From NCBI RefSeq assembly GCF_024498355.1, contig NZ_CP101833.1, positions 911,001 through 975,000 of the forward strand: a DNA stretch of 64,000 nt, written 5' to 3'. Below are positions 39,547-48,209 of this stretch, piece by piece (within the stretch, counting starts at the first letter, position 1; each line of letters begins with the position of its first letter). The position numbers and the translations under genes were made by a program. The notes below the pieces were generated by a model. It was not told the origin of the DNA, did not search any database, and saw nothing but the letters and a program-made list of their open reading frames with translations. Origin of the DNA: Bacillus pumilus. Its GTDB lineage: Bacteria; Bacillota; Bacilli; Bacillales; Bacillaceae.

Positions 39547-40746
39547 ATGTTATCCACAGATCAAATGAACGCGATTAAACAATCAGCCCCTTTACTAAAA
39601 GCCGAGGGAACAAAACTTGTGACTGTTTTTTATCAAAATATGATCAGGCAGCACCCAGAGCTTCTCAATCAGTTTAATAAAACGAACCTCATGAACGGAA
39701 GTCAGCCAGAGGCGCTTGCTGCGACACTATATCAAGCTGCACTGCACATCGATCGATTAGAACAATTGCTTCCTGCGGTGAAACAAATCGCCCATAAGCA
39801 TGTCAGTGTCATGGTGAAAAAAGAGCAGTATCCAATCGTCGGGTATCACCTCATTAAAGCGATGAAAGAAGTGTTTGGATTAACTGAGCAGGATGACACA
39901 TTATTAGCGTGGAAGGCCGCATATGATATCATTGCGAATATATTTATCACGATTGAAGCAGAAATGATGAATGAAAATGTGAAACAAAAAGGCGGATGGG
40001 CAGATGTCAAACCGTTTGTCATCAAGAAAAAGAAACAAGAATCTCCAGCGCTTATCTCTTTTTATTTAGTACCAGAAGATGAATCAGAGCTTCCAATGTA
40101 TGAAGCGGGTCAATACATTACTGTGCAGGCAGATATGCCGGGCGAAGCCTATGTGTGCAGCAGACAATACAGCTTATCAGATCAATATCACCCGTCTTAT
40201 TACCGCATCACAGTAAAGCGTGATGGTCATGTGTCCACATTCTTGCATGATGAAATGGAAGAAGGGGGCGTTCTTCAAGTGAGTATGCCGCAGGGAGTGT
40301 TCTGCTTGCAAGAAGACACAAAAGAGCCCGCTTATTTCATCAGTGCCGGTTCCGGTGTCACACCAATGGTAGGCTTAGTGAAAACAGCAGCTCACAGCAA
40401 TCAGCCATTTACGATGATTCATGCAGACCGATTAGAGGATGTAACCGCTTTTGAAAAAGAGTTTGAAAGCGTTCTGGCTTCATCTTCTCTTGGCCGCATC
40501 ATCCTATGTAACGAGCAATTTGAACAGTCCGGAAAGGGCGAGCTAGTTGAGAAGGCGGCTTGCCGGATTGACCGTCCATTCCTGCAATCAGTAATTAGAG
40601 AAGGGAAAGGCCAGTTTTATCTATGTGGTTCTGCAGCATTTACACAGGAGATGATCCATATCCTAAAAGAGATGGGAATTCCAGAACAGCATATACATTT
40701 CGAAGCATTCGGCGGGCAATCCATGAAAGAAATGGAAGTTGTCTAA
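39547..40746 (+). CDS. hmp: Hmp, flavohaemoglobin nitric oxide dioxygenase
   Basis: A 399-residue protein. Residues 1-140 are a globin with the proximal haem His85 in IAHKHVSV and Gln/Tyr pocket residues (VFYQN). Residues 150-255 are the FAD domain (RQYSLSDQYH) and 260-395 the NAD(P)H domain (ISAGSGVTPMVG, FYLCGSAAFT). It oxidises NO to nitrate. Start ATG 39547 after GAAAGAAGG. NsrR operator lies directly upstream and nsrR is the divergent neighbour, a pairing not found at this position in B. subtilis. Confidence 0.96.
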   Translation: MLSTDQMNAIKQSAPLLKAEGTKLVTVFYQNMIRQHPELLNQFNKTNLMNGSQPEALAATLYQAALHIDRLEQLLPAVKQIAHKHVSVMVKKEQYPIVGYHLIKAMKEVFGLTEQDDTLLAWKAAYDIIANIFITIEAEMMNENVKQKGGWADVKPFVIKKKKQESPALISFYLVPEDESELPMYEAGQYITVQADMPGEAYVCSRQYSLSDQYHPSYYRITVKRDGHVSTFLHDEMEEGGVLQVSMPQGVFCLQEDTKEPAYFISAGSGVTPMVGLVKTAAHSNQPFTMIHADRLEDVTAFEKEFESVLASSSLGRIILCNEQFEQSGKGELVEKAACRIDRPFLQSVIREGKGQFYLCGSAAFTQEMIHILKEMGIPEQHIHFEAFGGQSMKEMEVV

Positions 40747-40822
40747 ACGAATGGCGGAACATCATGTTTTTTTAGATACGCTCATATAGTAGGGATAAGT
40801 CCGATGAGGAGGGATGGTTTCC

Positions 40823-42238
40823 TTGAGCGTATCTGAAAAACGTCTTTTACAAAGAGCCATTGATGAAATTACAGAAATTGCAGAAGGATTTGGTCTAGAT
40901 TTTTATCCGATGAGGTATGAAATCTGTCCCGCGGAAATTATTTATACGTTCGGTGCATACGGAATGCCAACACGATTTAGCCACTGGAGCTTTGGAAAGC
41001 AATTTCATAAAATGAAGCTTCATTATGATTTAGGGTTAAGCAAAATTTATGAACTGGTGATCAATTCAAATCCTTGCTACGCCTTTCTACTAGATAACAA
41101 TACGCTTGTTCAAAATAAATTAATTGTGGCTCATGTACTGGCACACTGTGATTTCTTCAAAAATAATTGCCGTTTTCAAAACACAAAACGAGATATGGTA
41201 GAAAGCATGGCTGCGGCGGCAGAGCGAATCAAAGAGTATGAGCATATCCACGGAACAAAAGAAGTCGAATCCTTTTTAGATGCGGTATTGGCTCTGCAGG
41301 AGCATATTGATCCGTCTCTTGTTCGTTCAAAATTAAGCTGGAATATAGACGATGAAGAAGAATATGAAGAGGATAAACCAAAACGTCAAACACCGTATGA
41401 TGATTTGTGGGGAATGGATGAGCCAAAGACGCGTGAGAAAAAGAAAACCGTCAAGCAATTTCCGCCAAAGCCAGAAAAAGATATTTTGCTCTTTATTGAA
41501 GCGCACTCCAGGGAGCTAGAGCCGTGGCAGCGGGATGTACTGACCATGCTTAGAGAGGAAATGCTCTATTTTTGGCCGCAGCTGGAAACAAAGATTATGA
41601 ATGAAGGCTGGGCATCGTATTGGCATCAGCGGATTATGCGTGAGCTCGATTTAGATTCAAGTGAATCGATTGAGTTTGCGAAATTAAATGCAGGCGTGGT
41701 GCAGCCATCTAAGACGGGTATCAACCCTTACTATTTAGGGTTGAAGATATTTGAAGATATTGAAGAGCGTTATGACAACCCATGCGAAGAATTAAAAAAA
41801 ACAGGGGTGACAGAAGGGTCCGGCCGCAGCAAAATGTTTGAAGTGCGGGAAATTGAATCGGATATTTCCTTTATTCGAAACTACTTAACAAAAGACCTTG
41901 TGATGAGAGAAGACTTGTACTTGTTTCAAAAGCAGGGGAGAGACTATAAAGTCATTGATAAAGAATGGAAGGCTGTTCGTGATCAGCTTGTGAGCATGAG
42001 GGTCAATGGCGGTTTTCCTTATTTGACCGTGATCGATGGCGACTATTTGAAAAACAATGAACTCTATATCAAGCATTGGTACGAAGGCATTGAGCTCGAC
42101 CTGAAATACTTAGAAAAAGTGCTCCCGTATTTGTATCAGCTGTGGGGAAGAAGTGTGCATATCGAGTCAGTTCTTGAAGGAAAAGAAGTGATGTTTTCAT
42201 ACGATGGAAAAGGGGTTCATAGGAAATATCTCGCATAA
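40823..42238 (+). CDS. spoVR: SpoVR, spore cortex-related protein
   Basis: A 471-residue SpoVR-family protein, required for normal cortex formation in B. subtilis. Family segments include [47 protein letters not shown] and a C-terminal basic and hydrophobic region. It starts at TTG 40823, nine bases after GAGGAGGG; ATG 40814 sits directly on that site and is less likely. A low-complexity acidic stretch lies at about 175-190. Monocistronic with a shared terminator. Confidence 0.94.
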   Translation: MSVSEKRLLQRAIDEITEIAEGFGLDFYPMRYEICPAEIIYTFGAYGMPTRFSHWSFGKQFHKMKLHYDLGLSKIYELVINSNPCYAFLLDNNTLVQNKLIVAHVLAHCDFFKNNCRFQNTKRDMVESMAAAAERIKEYEHIHGTKEVESFLDAVLALQEHIDPSLVRSKLSWNIDDEEEYEEDKPKRQTPYDDLWGMDEPKTREKKKTVKQFPPKPEKDILLFIEAHSRELEPWQRDVLTMLREEMLYFWPQLETKIMNEGWASYWHQRIMRELDLDSSESIEFAKLNAGVVQPSKTGINPYYLGLKIFEDIEERYDNPCEELKKTGVTEGSGRSKMFEVREIESDISFIRNYLTKDLVMREDLYLFQKQGRDYKVIDKEWKAVRDQLVSMRVNGGFPYLTVIDGDYLKNNELYIKHWYEGIELDLKYLEKVLPYLYQLWGRSVHIESVLEGKEVMFSYDGKGVHRKYLA

Positions 42239-42246
42239 AAAAGATC

Positions 42247-42280
42247 AAAAAAAGATGTCTGCTTTAGGACATCTTTTTTT
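42247..42280. terminator. Bidirectional terminator between spoVR and phoA
   Basis: AAAAAAAGATGTC / GACATCTTTTTTT hairpin with T runs on both strands between convergent stop codons. Confidence 0.9.
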
Positions 42281-42293
42281 GTGTTTCACAAAG

Positions 42294-43658
42294 TTATTGG
42301 TTTTTAAGCAATTTGAAAATGTGCTTAGCTTGATCTGTATTTTCCATGAGACCTTTTAGCTGCTGGCTTGTTGGTCCATACGCATAAAATGGTACTTCAT
42401 CACCTGTATGACCTGATGTTGTCCAGCCTGTATGTGATCTCGTGTTGATGACTTCTTCAATCGCATCATCAATCTGAACAACATCTTTTGTTTCAGCTGC
42501 TTTTTGAATAGAAGCAATTTCCTCTTTTGTGAAATCAAGTTCAATATATTGTTTGAGCGCAGACTCAACAGTCATGCCGCCTGCGATTTTGTCTGCAATA
42601 AAATCAGGTGTCTTTTTCGCTGCTTTTACAGGTTTGTAATCCCAGCTGCCGGAGCCGTCTGCCCCGAAGGAAAGTCCGCCAGTGGAATGATCCGCAGTCG
42701 TAATGACTAACGTATTTTTATCCTTTTTTGCGAAACGAATGGCTTCTTCAAATGCATTTTCAAAATCCTTTACTTCACTCATGGCACTGACAATATCATG
42801 GTCATGTCCCGCCCAGTCAATTTGACTGCCTTCGACCATGAGGAAAAATCCTTTTTTGTTTTTAGACAGCTGTTTAATAGCTGAGGACGTCATATCTTGT
42901 AGAGAAGGGGTGTTTTTATCGCGATCAATGGCTTTATCGAGACCGCCATCAGCAAAAAGACCTAATACTTTTTGGTTTTTGTTTTTTTGCAAGGCTGCTT
43001 TGTTTGTGACATAATCATAACCTGCTTTTTTGAATTCCTTCGTCAGATCACGATCCTTGCGAACAAAATCGATAAGTCCTCCGCCAAGCATGACATCGAC
43101 TGTATGCTGTTTCCCGATTTTCTCATCGAAGAAATTATCGGCAATGGCTGCTGTGTTTTTTCTAGACACATTGTGGGCGGCATACGCAGCAGGCGTAGCA
43201 TTGGTTAATTCAGATGTCACGACAAGACCCGTAGACTTTCCTTTGCGCTTTGCTTCCTCTAAAACTGTTTTTAATTTTTTGCCGTTTTTGTTTACGCTGA
43301 TGGCATTGTTGTATGTCTTTTTACCAGTCGCCATGGCTGTACCGGCCGCTGCTGAATCGGTGATGTTACTTTTAGAGTCGTCAGGGTACGTTTTGTGCAT
43401 GCCAGTGAGGTAAGGGTCAAACGCTGTTTGCTTTGAAAGGTCTCCGTTGTGTTTAAATGAGCGGTAAGTTGAAAGATAAGGTGTTCCCATGCCATCTCCA
43501 ATTAGCACGATCACATTTTGTACGTCATTTTTTGGTTTCTTTTTCGCTTCAGCTTTGTCAGCCTGTCCAAATTCAATTCCTGAAAAAATGCCAATCGATA
43601 GCACAGATGCTGCTGCTACAGCAGCTATTTTCGTTTTCGAGCTTTTCAACACACTCAT
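42294..43658 (-). CDS. phoA: PhoA, secreted alkaline phosphatase
   Basis: A 454-residue exported alkaline phosphatase. The signal peptide (1-38) ends near DKAEA. Metal and active-site motifs follow in order: LIGDGMGTPY, nucleophile Ser in NITDSAAAGTAMATG, VEGSQIDWAGHDHD, TTADHSTGG and HTGWTTSGHTGDEVP. It releases phosphate from esters at the cell surface under phosphate limitation. ATG 43658 after GAGGAGGC. B. subtilis has phoA at this position, between spoVR and lytE. Confidence 0.94.
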   Translation of the reverse strand: MSVLKSSKTKIAAVAAASVLSIGIFSGIEFGQADKAEAKKKPKNDVQNVIVLIGDGMGTPYLSTYRSFKHNGDLSKQTAFDPYLTGMHKTYPDDSKSNITDSAAAGTAMATGKKTYNNAISVNKNGKKLKTVLEEAKRKGKSTGLVVTSELTNATPAAYAAHNVSRKNTAAIADNFFDEKIGKQHTVDVMLGGGLIDFVRKDRDLTKEFKKAGYDYVTNKAALQKNKNQKVLGLFADGGLDKAIDRDKNTPSLQDMTSSAIKQLSKNKKGFFLMVEGSQIDWAGHDHDIVSAMSEVKDFENAFEEAIRFAKKDKNTLVITTADHSTGGLSFGADGSGSWDYKPVKAAKKTPDFIADKIAGGMTVESALKQYIELDFTKEEIASIQKAAETKDVVQIDDAIEEVINTRSHTGWTTSGHTGDEVPFYAYGPTSQQLKGLMENTDQAKHIFKLLKNQ

Positions 43659-44012
43659 TCATTTTGCCTCCTCATTGTTTATGTATCGCTCTTACGTTTA
43701 CAATGGTAGAGCAGAAGTGTGGATTCCATTTTACAGCACCGTAAAGTTCGCTTTAAAATTGTAAAGGTCCACTTTACATAGAATGAACCAAAAAGAGAAA
43801 TGAATGTATCATTTATCCATGACAGGATGCATTCGTTTTGTCATGATTGTGTAATAAAAATGAAATAAAAAGAACCCTAAAAAAAAATAAATTTTGCCGA
43901 ATTAATAAGCATAATGTCTTAGGAAGTCAAGACTATTTCTTCTGGTATTTGATCCTTATAATAGAAAGTAGATAAAAATTCGGATCACGATAGATACATA
44001 CAGGAGGAACAA
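43659..44012. promoter_or_regulatory. Divergent phoA-lytE control region
   Basis: On the phoA side, 43741-43777 carries four alternating copies of GTAAAG/CTTTA(C/A) (43741, 43751, 43761, 43772), that is TTTAC-like repeats that could be PhoP binding sites. On the lytE side, 43850-43866 reads TGTAAT, five bases, TGAAAT, one mismatch from the WalR box. A CCCT at 43875 with CGAA at 43898 faintly recalls a SigI promoter. All three are pattern matches only. Confidence 0.45.
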
Positions 44013-44825
44013 ATGAAAAAACAATTGATCACAGCTGCAAGTGCAGTTCTACTTGGGACGACATTATTTGCCGGAACTGCCTCAGCACAATCAGTAAAGG
44101 TTCAAAAAGGTGACTCTCTTTCTGTTCTAGCGAAAAGATACAAAACAACCGTGAGCAAGATTAAATCAGACAATAAGCTGAAATCTAACATGATTTATGT
44201 TGGACAAACGTTAAAAGTAAATGGAACTTCCTCGAAAAAAACAACAACAAAAGTAAAAGCGGCTTCAGCGACAGCCACTCATAAAGTTGTCAAAGGTGAT
44301 ACACTATCTAAAATTGGCAAAAAGTATGGGATGACAGTGAAAGAGCTGAAATCATTAAATAAACTCAAAACAGACCTCATCAAAATTGGACAAAAGCTAA
44401 AGGTGAAAAAGACGTCTAAAGCGAAGACAACACCTGTCAAAGGAAAAACAGTCTCTACTTCTTCATTAAACAAGTCTAAGCTCGTATCAGATGCTAAAGC
44501 ACAGAACGGTACACCATATAAATGGGGTGGAACGACACCGAAAGGCTTTGATTGCAGCGGGTTTATGTGGTATATCATTAACAAGCAAAAAAAGATTTCA
44601 AGACAAACAACAGAAGGTTTTTGGGGCTCGATGAAGAGCGTCTCAACACCGAAGGTTGGAGATTTTGTGTTCTTTACGACATATAAATCTGGTCCATCTC
44701 ACATGGGTGTCTACATTGGGAACAACAAGTTTATCCATGCTGCTTCTGACGGTGTGACGATCAGTGATATGAATTCAAGCTATTGGAAGCCGATTTACCT
44801 TGGAGCGAAAACATTTGTTAACTAA
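44013..44825 (+). CDS. lytE: LytE-type D,L-endopeptidase autolysin
   Basis: A 270-residue secreted peptidoglycan hydrolase. Signal peptide 1-25, two LysM wall-binding repeats (27-70 and 89-132) and an NlpC/P60 domain (155-270). Catalytic Cys181 (FDCSGF), His230 (SHMGVYIG) and His242 (FIHAAS) are present. B. subtilis LytE has three LysM repeats and is longer, so this is a shorter form. It sits beside phoA as lytE does. ATG 44013 follows CAGGAGGA. A WalR-like box lies 150 bp upstream. Confidence 0.9.
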   Translation: MKKQLITAASAVLLGTTLFAGTASAQSVKVQKGDSLSVLAKRYKTTVSKIKSDNKLKSNMIYVGQTLKVNGTSSKKTTTKVKAASATATHKVVKGDTLSKIGKKYGMTVKELKSLNKLKTDLIKIGQKLKVKKTSKAKTTPVKGKTVSTSSLNKSKLVSDAKAQNGTPYKWGGTTPKGFDCSGFMWYIINKQKKISRQTTEGFWGSMKSVSTPKVGDFVFFTTYKSGPSHMGVYIGNNKFIHAASDGVTISDMNSSYWKPIYLGAKTFVN

Positions 44826-44834
44826 TCTATTCAA

Positions 44835-44859
44835 AGAGACTGCTCATGAAGCAGTCTTT
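44835..44859 (+). terminator. lytE terminator stem, first of two direct copies
   Basis: AGAGACTGCT / AGCAGTCT stem nine bases after the stop codon, ending TTT and then running straight into repeat copy 2 at 44860. The same 23 bp recur at 45035-45057. Confidence 0.7.
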
Positions 44860-45025
44860 CAGCGTGTAGACAAACCCTCGCATTCTGTGTCAGTCCTGCG
44901 TGCCGGTGCTCACGAATCACAAATTCGCTCCGCTCCGGTACTCGTCCTTCCTAGACTTCAAGGGCTTTCTATCACGCTGAAAAGAAGACAAAGGGCTAAA
45001 ATGAAGATCATTTTAGCCCTTTGTC
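44860..45025 (+). repeat. Interspersed repeat, copy 2 of 3
   Basis: Core 44860-44979 (120 bp), with imperfect inverted-repeat ends of about 20 bp; hairpin arm ends at 45025. It is five bases longer than copies 1 and 3 in the middle (an extra CGGTA-like block near 44935), and the loop of the internal CGAAT/ATTCG stem differs (CACA versus GTCG and GTCA). After the hairpin AACAATCTGA (45026-45035) is shared with copy 3. Confidence 0.9.
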
Positions 45026-45033
45026 AACAATCT

Positions 45034-45064
45034 GAGAGACTGCTCATGAAGCAGTCTCTTTTTT
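45034..45064 (+). terminator. lytE terminator, second copy with full T tract
   Basis: GAGAGACTGCT / AGCAGTCTC stem and TTTTTT. Its 23-bp core is a direct repeat of 44835-44857, exactly 200 bp downstream, so the repeat element is bracketed by two copies of the terminator. Confidence 0.85.
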
Positions 45065-45154
45065 CATATATCATTCGCGCAACAGGAGTGGACCTTTATT
45101 ATAGTTCACTACCAGTCTAAAGGCTTTTAAATAACATGAATACGGACTCGCTAA

Positions 45155-45292
45155 GGGGAGTCTTATTTTTATTCAATCATCATTTATAAGCTTGGCGTCA
45201 TCACATATGTTCGTTTCTTCATCTGGCTTGCTATCGAATTGATTGTGTATTCTTATATTCAAGAAAGCAACTCAGAATTAAATAAGAAATAA
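45155..45292 (+). pseudogene. C-terminal scrap of an amino-acid permease (YhdG/BcaP-like)
   Basis: A 45-codon frame, open from just after a TAA and without a start, reads KLGVITYVRFFIWLAIELIV then YSYIQESNSELNKK and stops at 45292. The RFFIWLAIxLxxYxxY pattern with a polar tail is typical of the last membrane segment of APC-type permeases. In B. subtilis the permease gene yhdG lies a few genes before yhdK, the same side as here. Genes citR to yhdJ of that interval are missing. I read it as a deletion scar; too short for certainty. Confidence 0.5.
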
Positions 45293-45304
45293 ATGGATAC
45301 ACAG

Positions 45305-45348
45305 AAAAAGCTAGTGCTACTTGGTGCAGTCAAGTAGCACTGGCTTTT
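45305..45348. terminator. Strong hairpin, terminator of yhdK
   Basis: AAAAGCTAGTGCTACTTG pairs with CAAGTAGCACTGGCTTTT (one mismatch in 18). On the minus strand it lies just past the yhdK stop codon. Confidence 0.85.
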
Positions 45349-45362
45349 CATTTTGTGAGTCA

Positions 45363-45653
45363 TTAAAAACCTAACTGAAGATCTACATCAATTGATACGA
45401 TGGCATAGACGCAAACAATGACAAAGATATTCAGTACGACACCTAGGAAACCTGGGCCCGTACGACCTTTTTTGATGAACAGTTCAATAATGCCAAATGG
45501 AACTGCGGCCATTGCAAAAGGAAGCATTTGAAAAGAATAAAATGTCACATTGCTGATAATGGCGAGGTTCAGCATGAGCAGGGATAAAATAGCTGTGCCG
45601 ACAGAAATCCAGCCAAATACATTATGCTCTTTAAAAATTCTTACCAATTCCAT
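45363..45653 (-). CDS. yhdK: YhdK, membrane anti-SigM factor component
   Basis: A 96-residue protein with three hydrophobic segments (about 12-33, 38-58, 68-90). YhdK acts with YhdL to hold ECF sigma factor SigM inactive. The ATG at 45653 overlaps the yhdL stop by 13 bp behind GAGGTGG, so expression is coupled. Length equals the B. subtilis protein. Confidence 0.92.
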   Translation of the reverse strand: MELVRIFKEHNVFGWISVGTAILSLLMLNLAIISNVTFYSFQMLPFAMAAVPFGIIELFIKKGRTGPGFLGVVLNIFVIVCVYAIVSIDVDLQLGF

Positions 45654-46699
45654 AATTCCACCTCGCTCACTTTTGCCGTTTTAATGCGTTTTGTCTTCAC
45701 AAATTTCTCAATTTCTTTAGAAGGACCTGTGACAACAGAGCCATAAATCGTGACACCATTTTGATTGATATAGCGTATTCGGTTAGACAGGTCAAGTTCA
45801 GGTCTGCCGGAGATCGTTTTTGCCCAGGTTGGATGCTGATTGACATAGGCAAGGGCATCTTTGAATTGATCTACCTCTGTTTTTGATGTGTGCTGAAGCT
45901 CTTTTAAAAATTCGGAGTCTTTCCCAGGAAAACCGATCGGGCGCTGATTCCTACTTAATGAATCCTCTGTTTTAATCGCATTCCAAAGCACTTTCATATC
46001 ATATTTTTTAGCCAAGGAATAAACGTCCTTTGGTGTGTAAGCTTTGTCATAGGATACATACACTTCACTCACTGTTCCTTCAGGAAGCTTGTCTAAAGTC
46101 GTGAGTGTTTGTTTTTTTGATGCATCTGCCTGCGTAGAAGGGTGGGTAAAGAAATCCTCCGTATTACGTGCACTGTCACCATAATAAGAGATTGTAGGCT
46201 GTTTTAATTTATCGAAAAACATTTCAATTTGTTCACTGCCAATGGCTTCTGTTTTATTGCCAATTTGTTTTTGCAGCTTAAGCTCTGTGTTCATACCAAA
46301 CAGCTTGACCTGTCCTTTTAAATCCTTCATATCAATGGCCACGTTTGGTTTTGTCAGAGCGACTGTCACAGCAGCTGTTTCCATGAAATGATTGCCTTTG
46401 CTCTCTGCTCCGCCAACTCCGTAGTATAGATAACTTCCCAATGTACAAAGTGGTAAAATAATGAGTGTAGATATGACAGCAAGTACGGAAATACGTAAGT
46501 AAGACTTTCTTTTTCCGTATTGTAAAATGGCTTTTTGCTTTTCAGGACTGATGGAGAAGTCTGTCCAATCCGAGTCATTCAGCTCCTGACTTAAGCGCTT
46601 TTCATTTTCTTCAAGCTCTTCTTCAAACGCCATCATTTCTTCCTCATTCATCTCGCCATTATTATATTGTTCCCATCGCTTGTTAAACTCTTCATTCAT
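45641..46699 (-). CDS. yhdL: YhdL, membrane anti-sigma factor of SigM
   Basis: A 352-residue single-pass membrane protein. The cytosolic N-terminus (about 1-70, acidic) would bind SigM. A membrane segment follows (about 72-95: RISVLAVISTLIILPLCTLG). The long external domain ends VELWNW. ATG 46699 is chosen because it lies seven bases after AGAGGTG; ATG 46702 and GTG 46708 are alternatives. It overlaps sigM by a few bases. Loss of the anti-sigma is toxic in B. subtilis. Confidence 0.94.
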   Translation of the reverse strand: MNEEFNKRWEQYNNGEMNEEEMMAFEEELEENEKRLSQELNDSDWTDFSISPEKQKAILQYGKRKSYLRISVLAVISTLIILPLCTLGSYLYYGVGGAESKGNHFMETAAVTVALTKPNVAIDMKDLKGQVKLFGMNTELKLQKQIGNKTEAIGSEQIEMFFDKLKQPTISYYGDSARNTEDFFTHPSTQADASKKQTLTTLDKLPEGTVSEVYVSYDKAYTPKDVYSLAKKYDMKVLWNAIKTEDSLSRNQRPIGFPGKDSEFLKELQHTSKTEVDQFKDALAYVNQHPTWAKTISGRPELDLSNRIRYINQNGVTIYGSVVTGPSKEIEKFVKTKRIKTAKVSEVELWNW

Positions 46700-47183
46700 C
46701 ATTAACACCTCTGTTGTAAAGTGCTTTTAGGCGCTGCCTTGCACGAAATAAAACACTTTTAAAATTTGCTTCAGTAATATTCATGACCTTGGATGCTTCC
46801 TTGTAATTCAGTTCTTTTAAATAATACAATGTCAACGCTTCCTTGTAGTTATCTGGAAGCTGCTCCAAATACATGGTGAGAACTTCTTTTATTTCAACCT
46901 GTTCAGCAGGGCTTTGTACAGACGTTTGTAAAAGGCCGCCAATTAGATCATCCGATATGGTCACTTCTTTTTTATGTTTCCTGACATAATCAATAAAAGC
47001 ATTTCGTGCCACCTGAAATAACCAAGGTTTCACTTTGCTATGGTCGTAGGAATGAATATGTATATAAGCACGCATAAAGGTTTCCTGCAATAAGTCTTCC
47101 GCCAAATGTTTGTCTTTTGTCATGGAGAGCAGAAACCTGTAAACATCGTTCATATACATTTGATAAATTTCATCGATCGTCAC
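46692..47183 (-). CDS. sigM: SigM, ECF sigma factor
   Basis: A 163-residue ECF sigma factor that directs the response to cell-envelope stress. Region 2 (about 10-75: DVYRFLLSMTKDKHLAEDLLQETFMRAY, PWLFQVARNAFIDYVR) and region 4 (about 108-158: LPDNYKEALTLYYLKELNYKEASKVM) are complete. It starts with GTG 47183 after GAGGGGAG. Its own type of promoter is visible upstream, so it is autoregulated. First gene of sigM-yhdL-yhdK. Confidence 0.95.
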   Translation of the reverse strand: MTIDEIYQMYMNDVYRFLLSMTKDKHLAEDLLQETFMRAYIHIHSYDHSKVKPWLFQVARNAFIDYVRKHKKEVTISDDLIGGLLQTSVQSPAEQVEIKEVLTMYLEQLPDNYKEALTLYYLKELNYKEASKVMNITEANFKSVLFRARQRLKALYNRGVNDE

Positions 47184-47208
47184 TGATTTTTCTCCCCTCT
47201 ATGTTATA

Positions 47209-47235
47209 CACGCATAAGAAAGGCATAAAGTTGCA
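47209..47235 (-). promoter_or_regulatory. SigM-dependent autoregulatory promoter
   Basis: On the minus strand TGCAAC (47230-47235), a 17-bp spacer and CGTG (47209-47212) match the ECF pattern (AAC ... CGTC/CGTG), 26 bp upstream of the sigM start. Confidence 0.65.
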
Positions 47236-47518
47236 CGAAACTTCTCATAGGCCGTACATTACTCATCTCTTTCGCCGAATCAAAATCATTTCTCCTTATC
47301 ATAGCGAAATTTGCTTCATTTATAAAGCATTTTCAATAGAACAAATCAGGAAAAACCTTCGAAAAACGACAAAATTGGACAATTCCTATTTTATTCTCTC
47401 CTAAAACCGCATGTCTGAATACAGAAGGAGCAAGGATTTCAAACGAAAAGCTGATTTTAGTGAGCAGCTTTTATTTTAGCGGCATCACAAAATTTTTAGT
47501 ACCAGGTAATAAAAAATT
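47236..47518. other. Intergenic stretch between sigM and plsC
   Basis: No convincing gene. A 95-codon frame at 47117-47404 runs antisense into sigM and has no proper start context. A hairpin at 47446-47477 is the only structured feature before the plsC promoter. Confidence 0.5.
47446..47477 (+). terminator. Hairpin with T-rich tail upstream of plsC
   Basis: AAAAGCTG / CAGCTTTT stem with an 11-base loop, then ATTTT. No gene ends before it on the plus strand; it may mark a short transcript or a lost gene. Confidence 0.5.
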
Positions 47519-47527
47519 TGTTATAAT
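47519..47527 (+). promoter_or_regulatory. Extended -10 element of plsC
   Basis: TGTTATAAT (47519-47527) is a perfect extended -10, 41 bp before the plsC start codon. No good -35 box is seen at normal spacing. Confidence 0.55.
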
Positions 47528-47567
47528 AGAAACAAATCCTTCATTCTTCAAACAAAGGAAGTGCACT

Positions 47568-48170
47568 ATGTATAAATTTTCAGGCTATACCATCAAAGCA
47601 TTTTTTGCTCTCCGAGGCGGAATCAAAGTATATCAAAAAGAAAATCTGCCAACGGATCGAGGTTTTGTCATTGCATGTACGCATGAGGGTTTTGTGGATG
47701 TTCTTGCACTAGGCGCAGGAATTCTTCCGTTTGAGATCCACTACATGGCGAAAAAAGAATTGTTTGCAAATAAATGGATCGGTGGATTTTTAAAAAGAAT
47801 TCATGCCTTTCCAGTTGATCGAGAGAATCCTGGGCCAAGCAGTATTAAAACGCCCATTAAATTATTAAAAGAGGGAAAGATCGTTGGCATTTTCCCAAGT
47901 GGAACACGTACAACAGAAGATGTTCCTTTAAAAAGAGGGGCGGTCACCATTGCACAGCTCGGCAAAGCGCCAATTGTTCCAGCGGCGTACAAAGGACCAT
48001 CAAATGCGAAAAGTCTTTTCAAAAAGGGGAAAATGCGCTTAATCATCGGGGAACCGATTGAACTGTCTGAATTCGATCATCTGCCGCCAAAAGAAAGATT
48101 AGGTGCTATGACGGAAGTATTAAATACAAAAATAAAAGAACTTGAAGCTCAATTAATGGAAAAGGCATAA
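47568..48170 (+). CDS. plsC: PlsC, 1-acyl-glycerol-3-phosphate acyltransferase
   Basis: A 200-residue enzyme that makes phosphatidic acid at the membrane. The HX4D catalytic box is HEGFVD (39-44), and FPSGTR is the substrate-binding box further on. Start ATG 47568 follows AAAGGAAG and gives the B. subtilis length; the longer frame from 47460 crosses the promoter. Formerly yhdO. It follows the sigM operon divergently, as in B. subtilis. Confidence 0.94.
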   Translation: MYKFSGYTIKAFFALRGGIKVYQKENLPTDRGFVIACTHEGFVDVLALGAGILPFEIHYMAKKELFANKWIGGFLKRIHAFPVDRENPGPSSIKTPIKLLKEGKIVGIFPSGTRTTEDVPLKRGAVTIAQLGKAPIVPAAYKGPSNAKSLFKKGKMRLIIGEPIELSEFDHLPPKERLGAMTEVLNTKIKELEAQLMEKA

Positions 48171-48208
48171 AAAAAACGACCACTTGCTTAGGGCAAGGGT
48201 CGTTTTTT
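48171..48208. terminator. Bidirectional terminator between plsC and yhdP
   Basis: AAAAAAACGACC / GGTCGTTTTTT hairpin with an inner CTTGC/GCAAG stem, between convergent stop codons. Confidence 0.88.
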
Positions 48209-48209
48209 C

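Noticed and set aside
43030..43413. 127-codon plus-strand frame and neighbours antisense to phoA
   Set aside because: It lies wholly within phoA, mirrors its codon pattern and has no ribosome-binding site.
47117..47404. 95-codon frame between sigM and plsC
   Set aside because: The first part is antisense to sigM, the start is within sigM and there is no promoter or SD.
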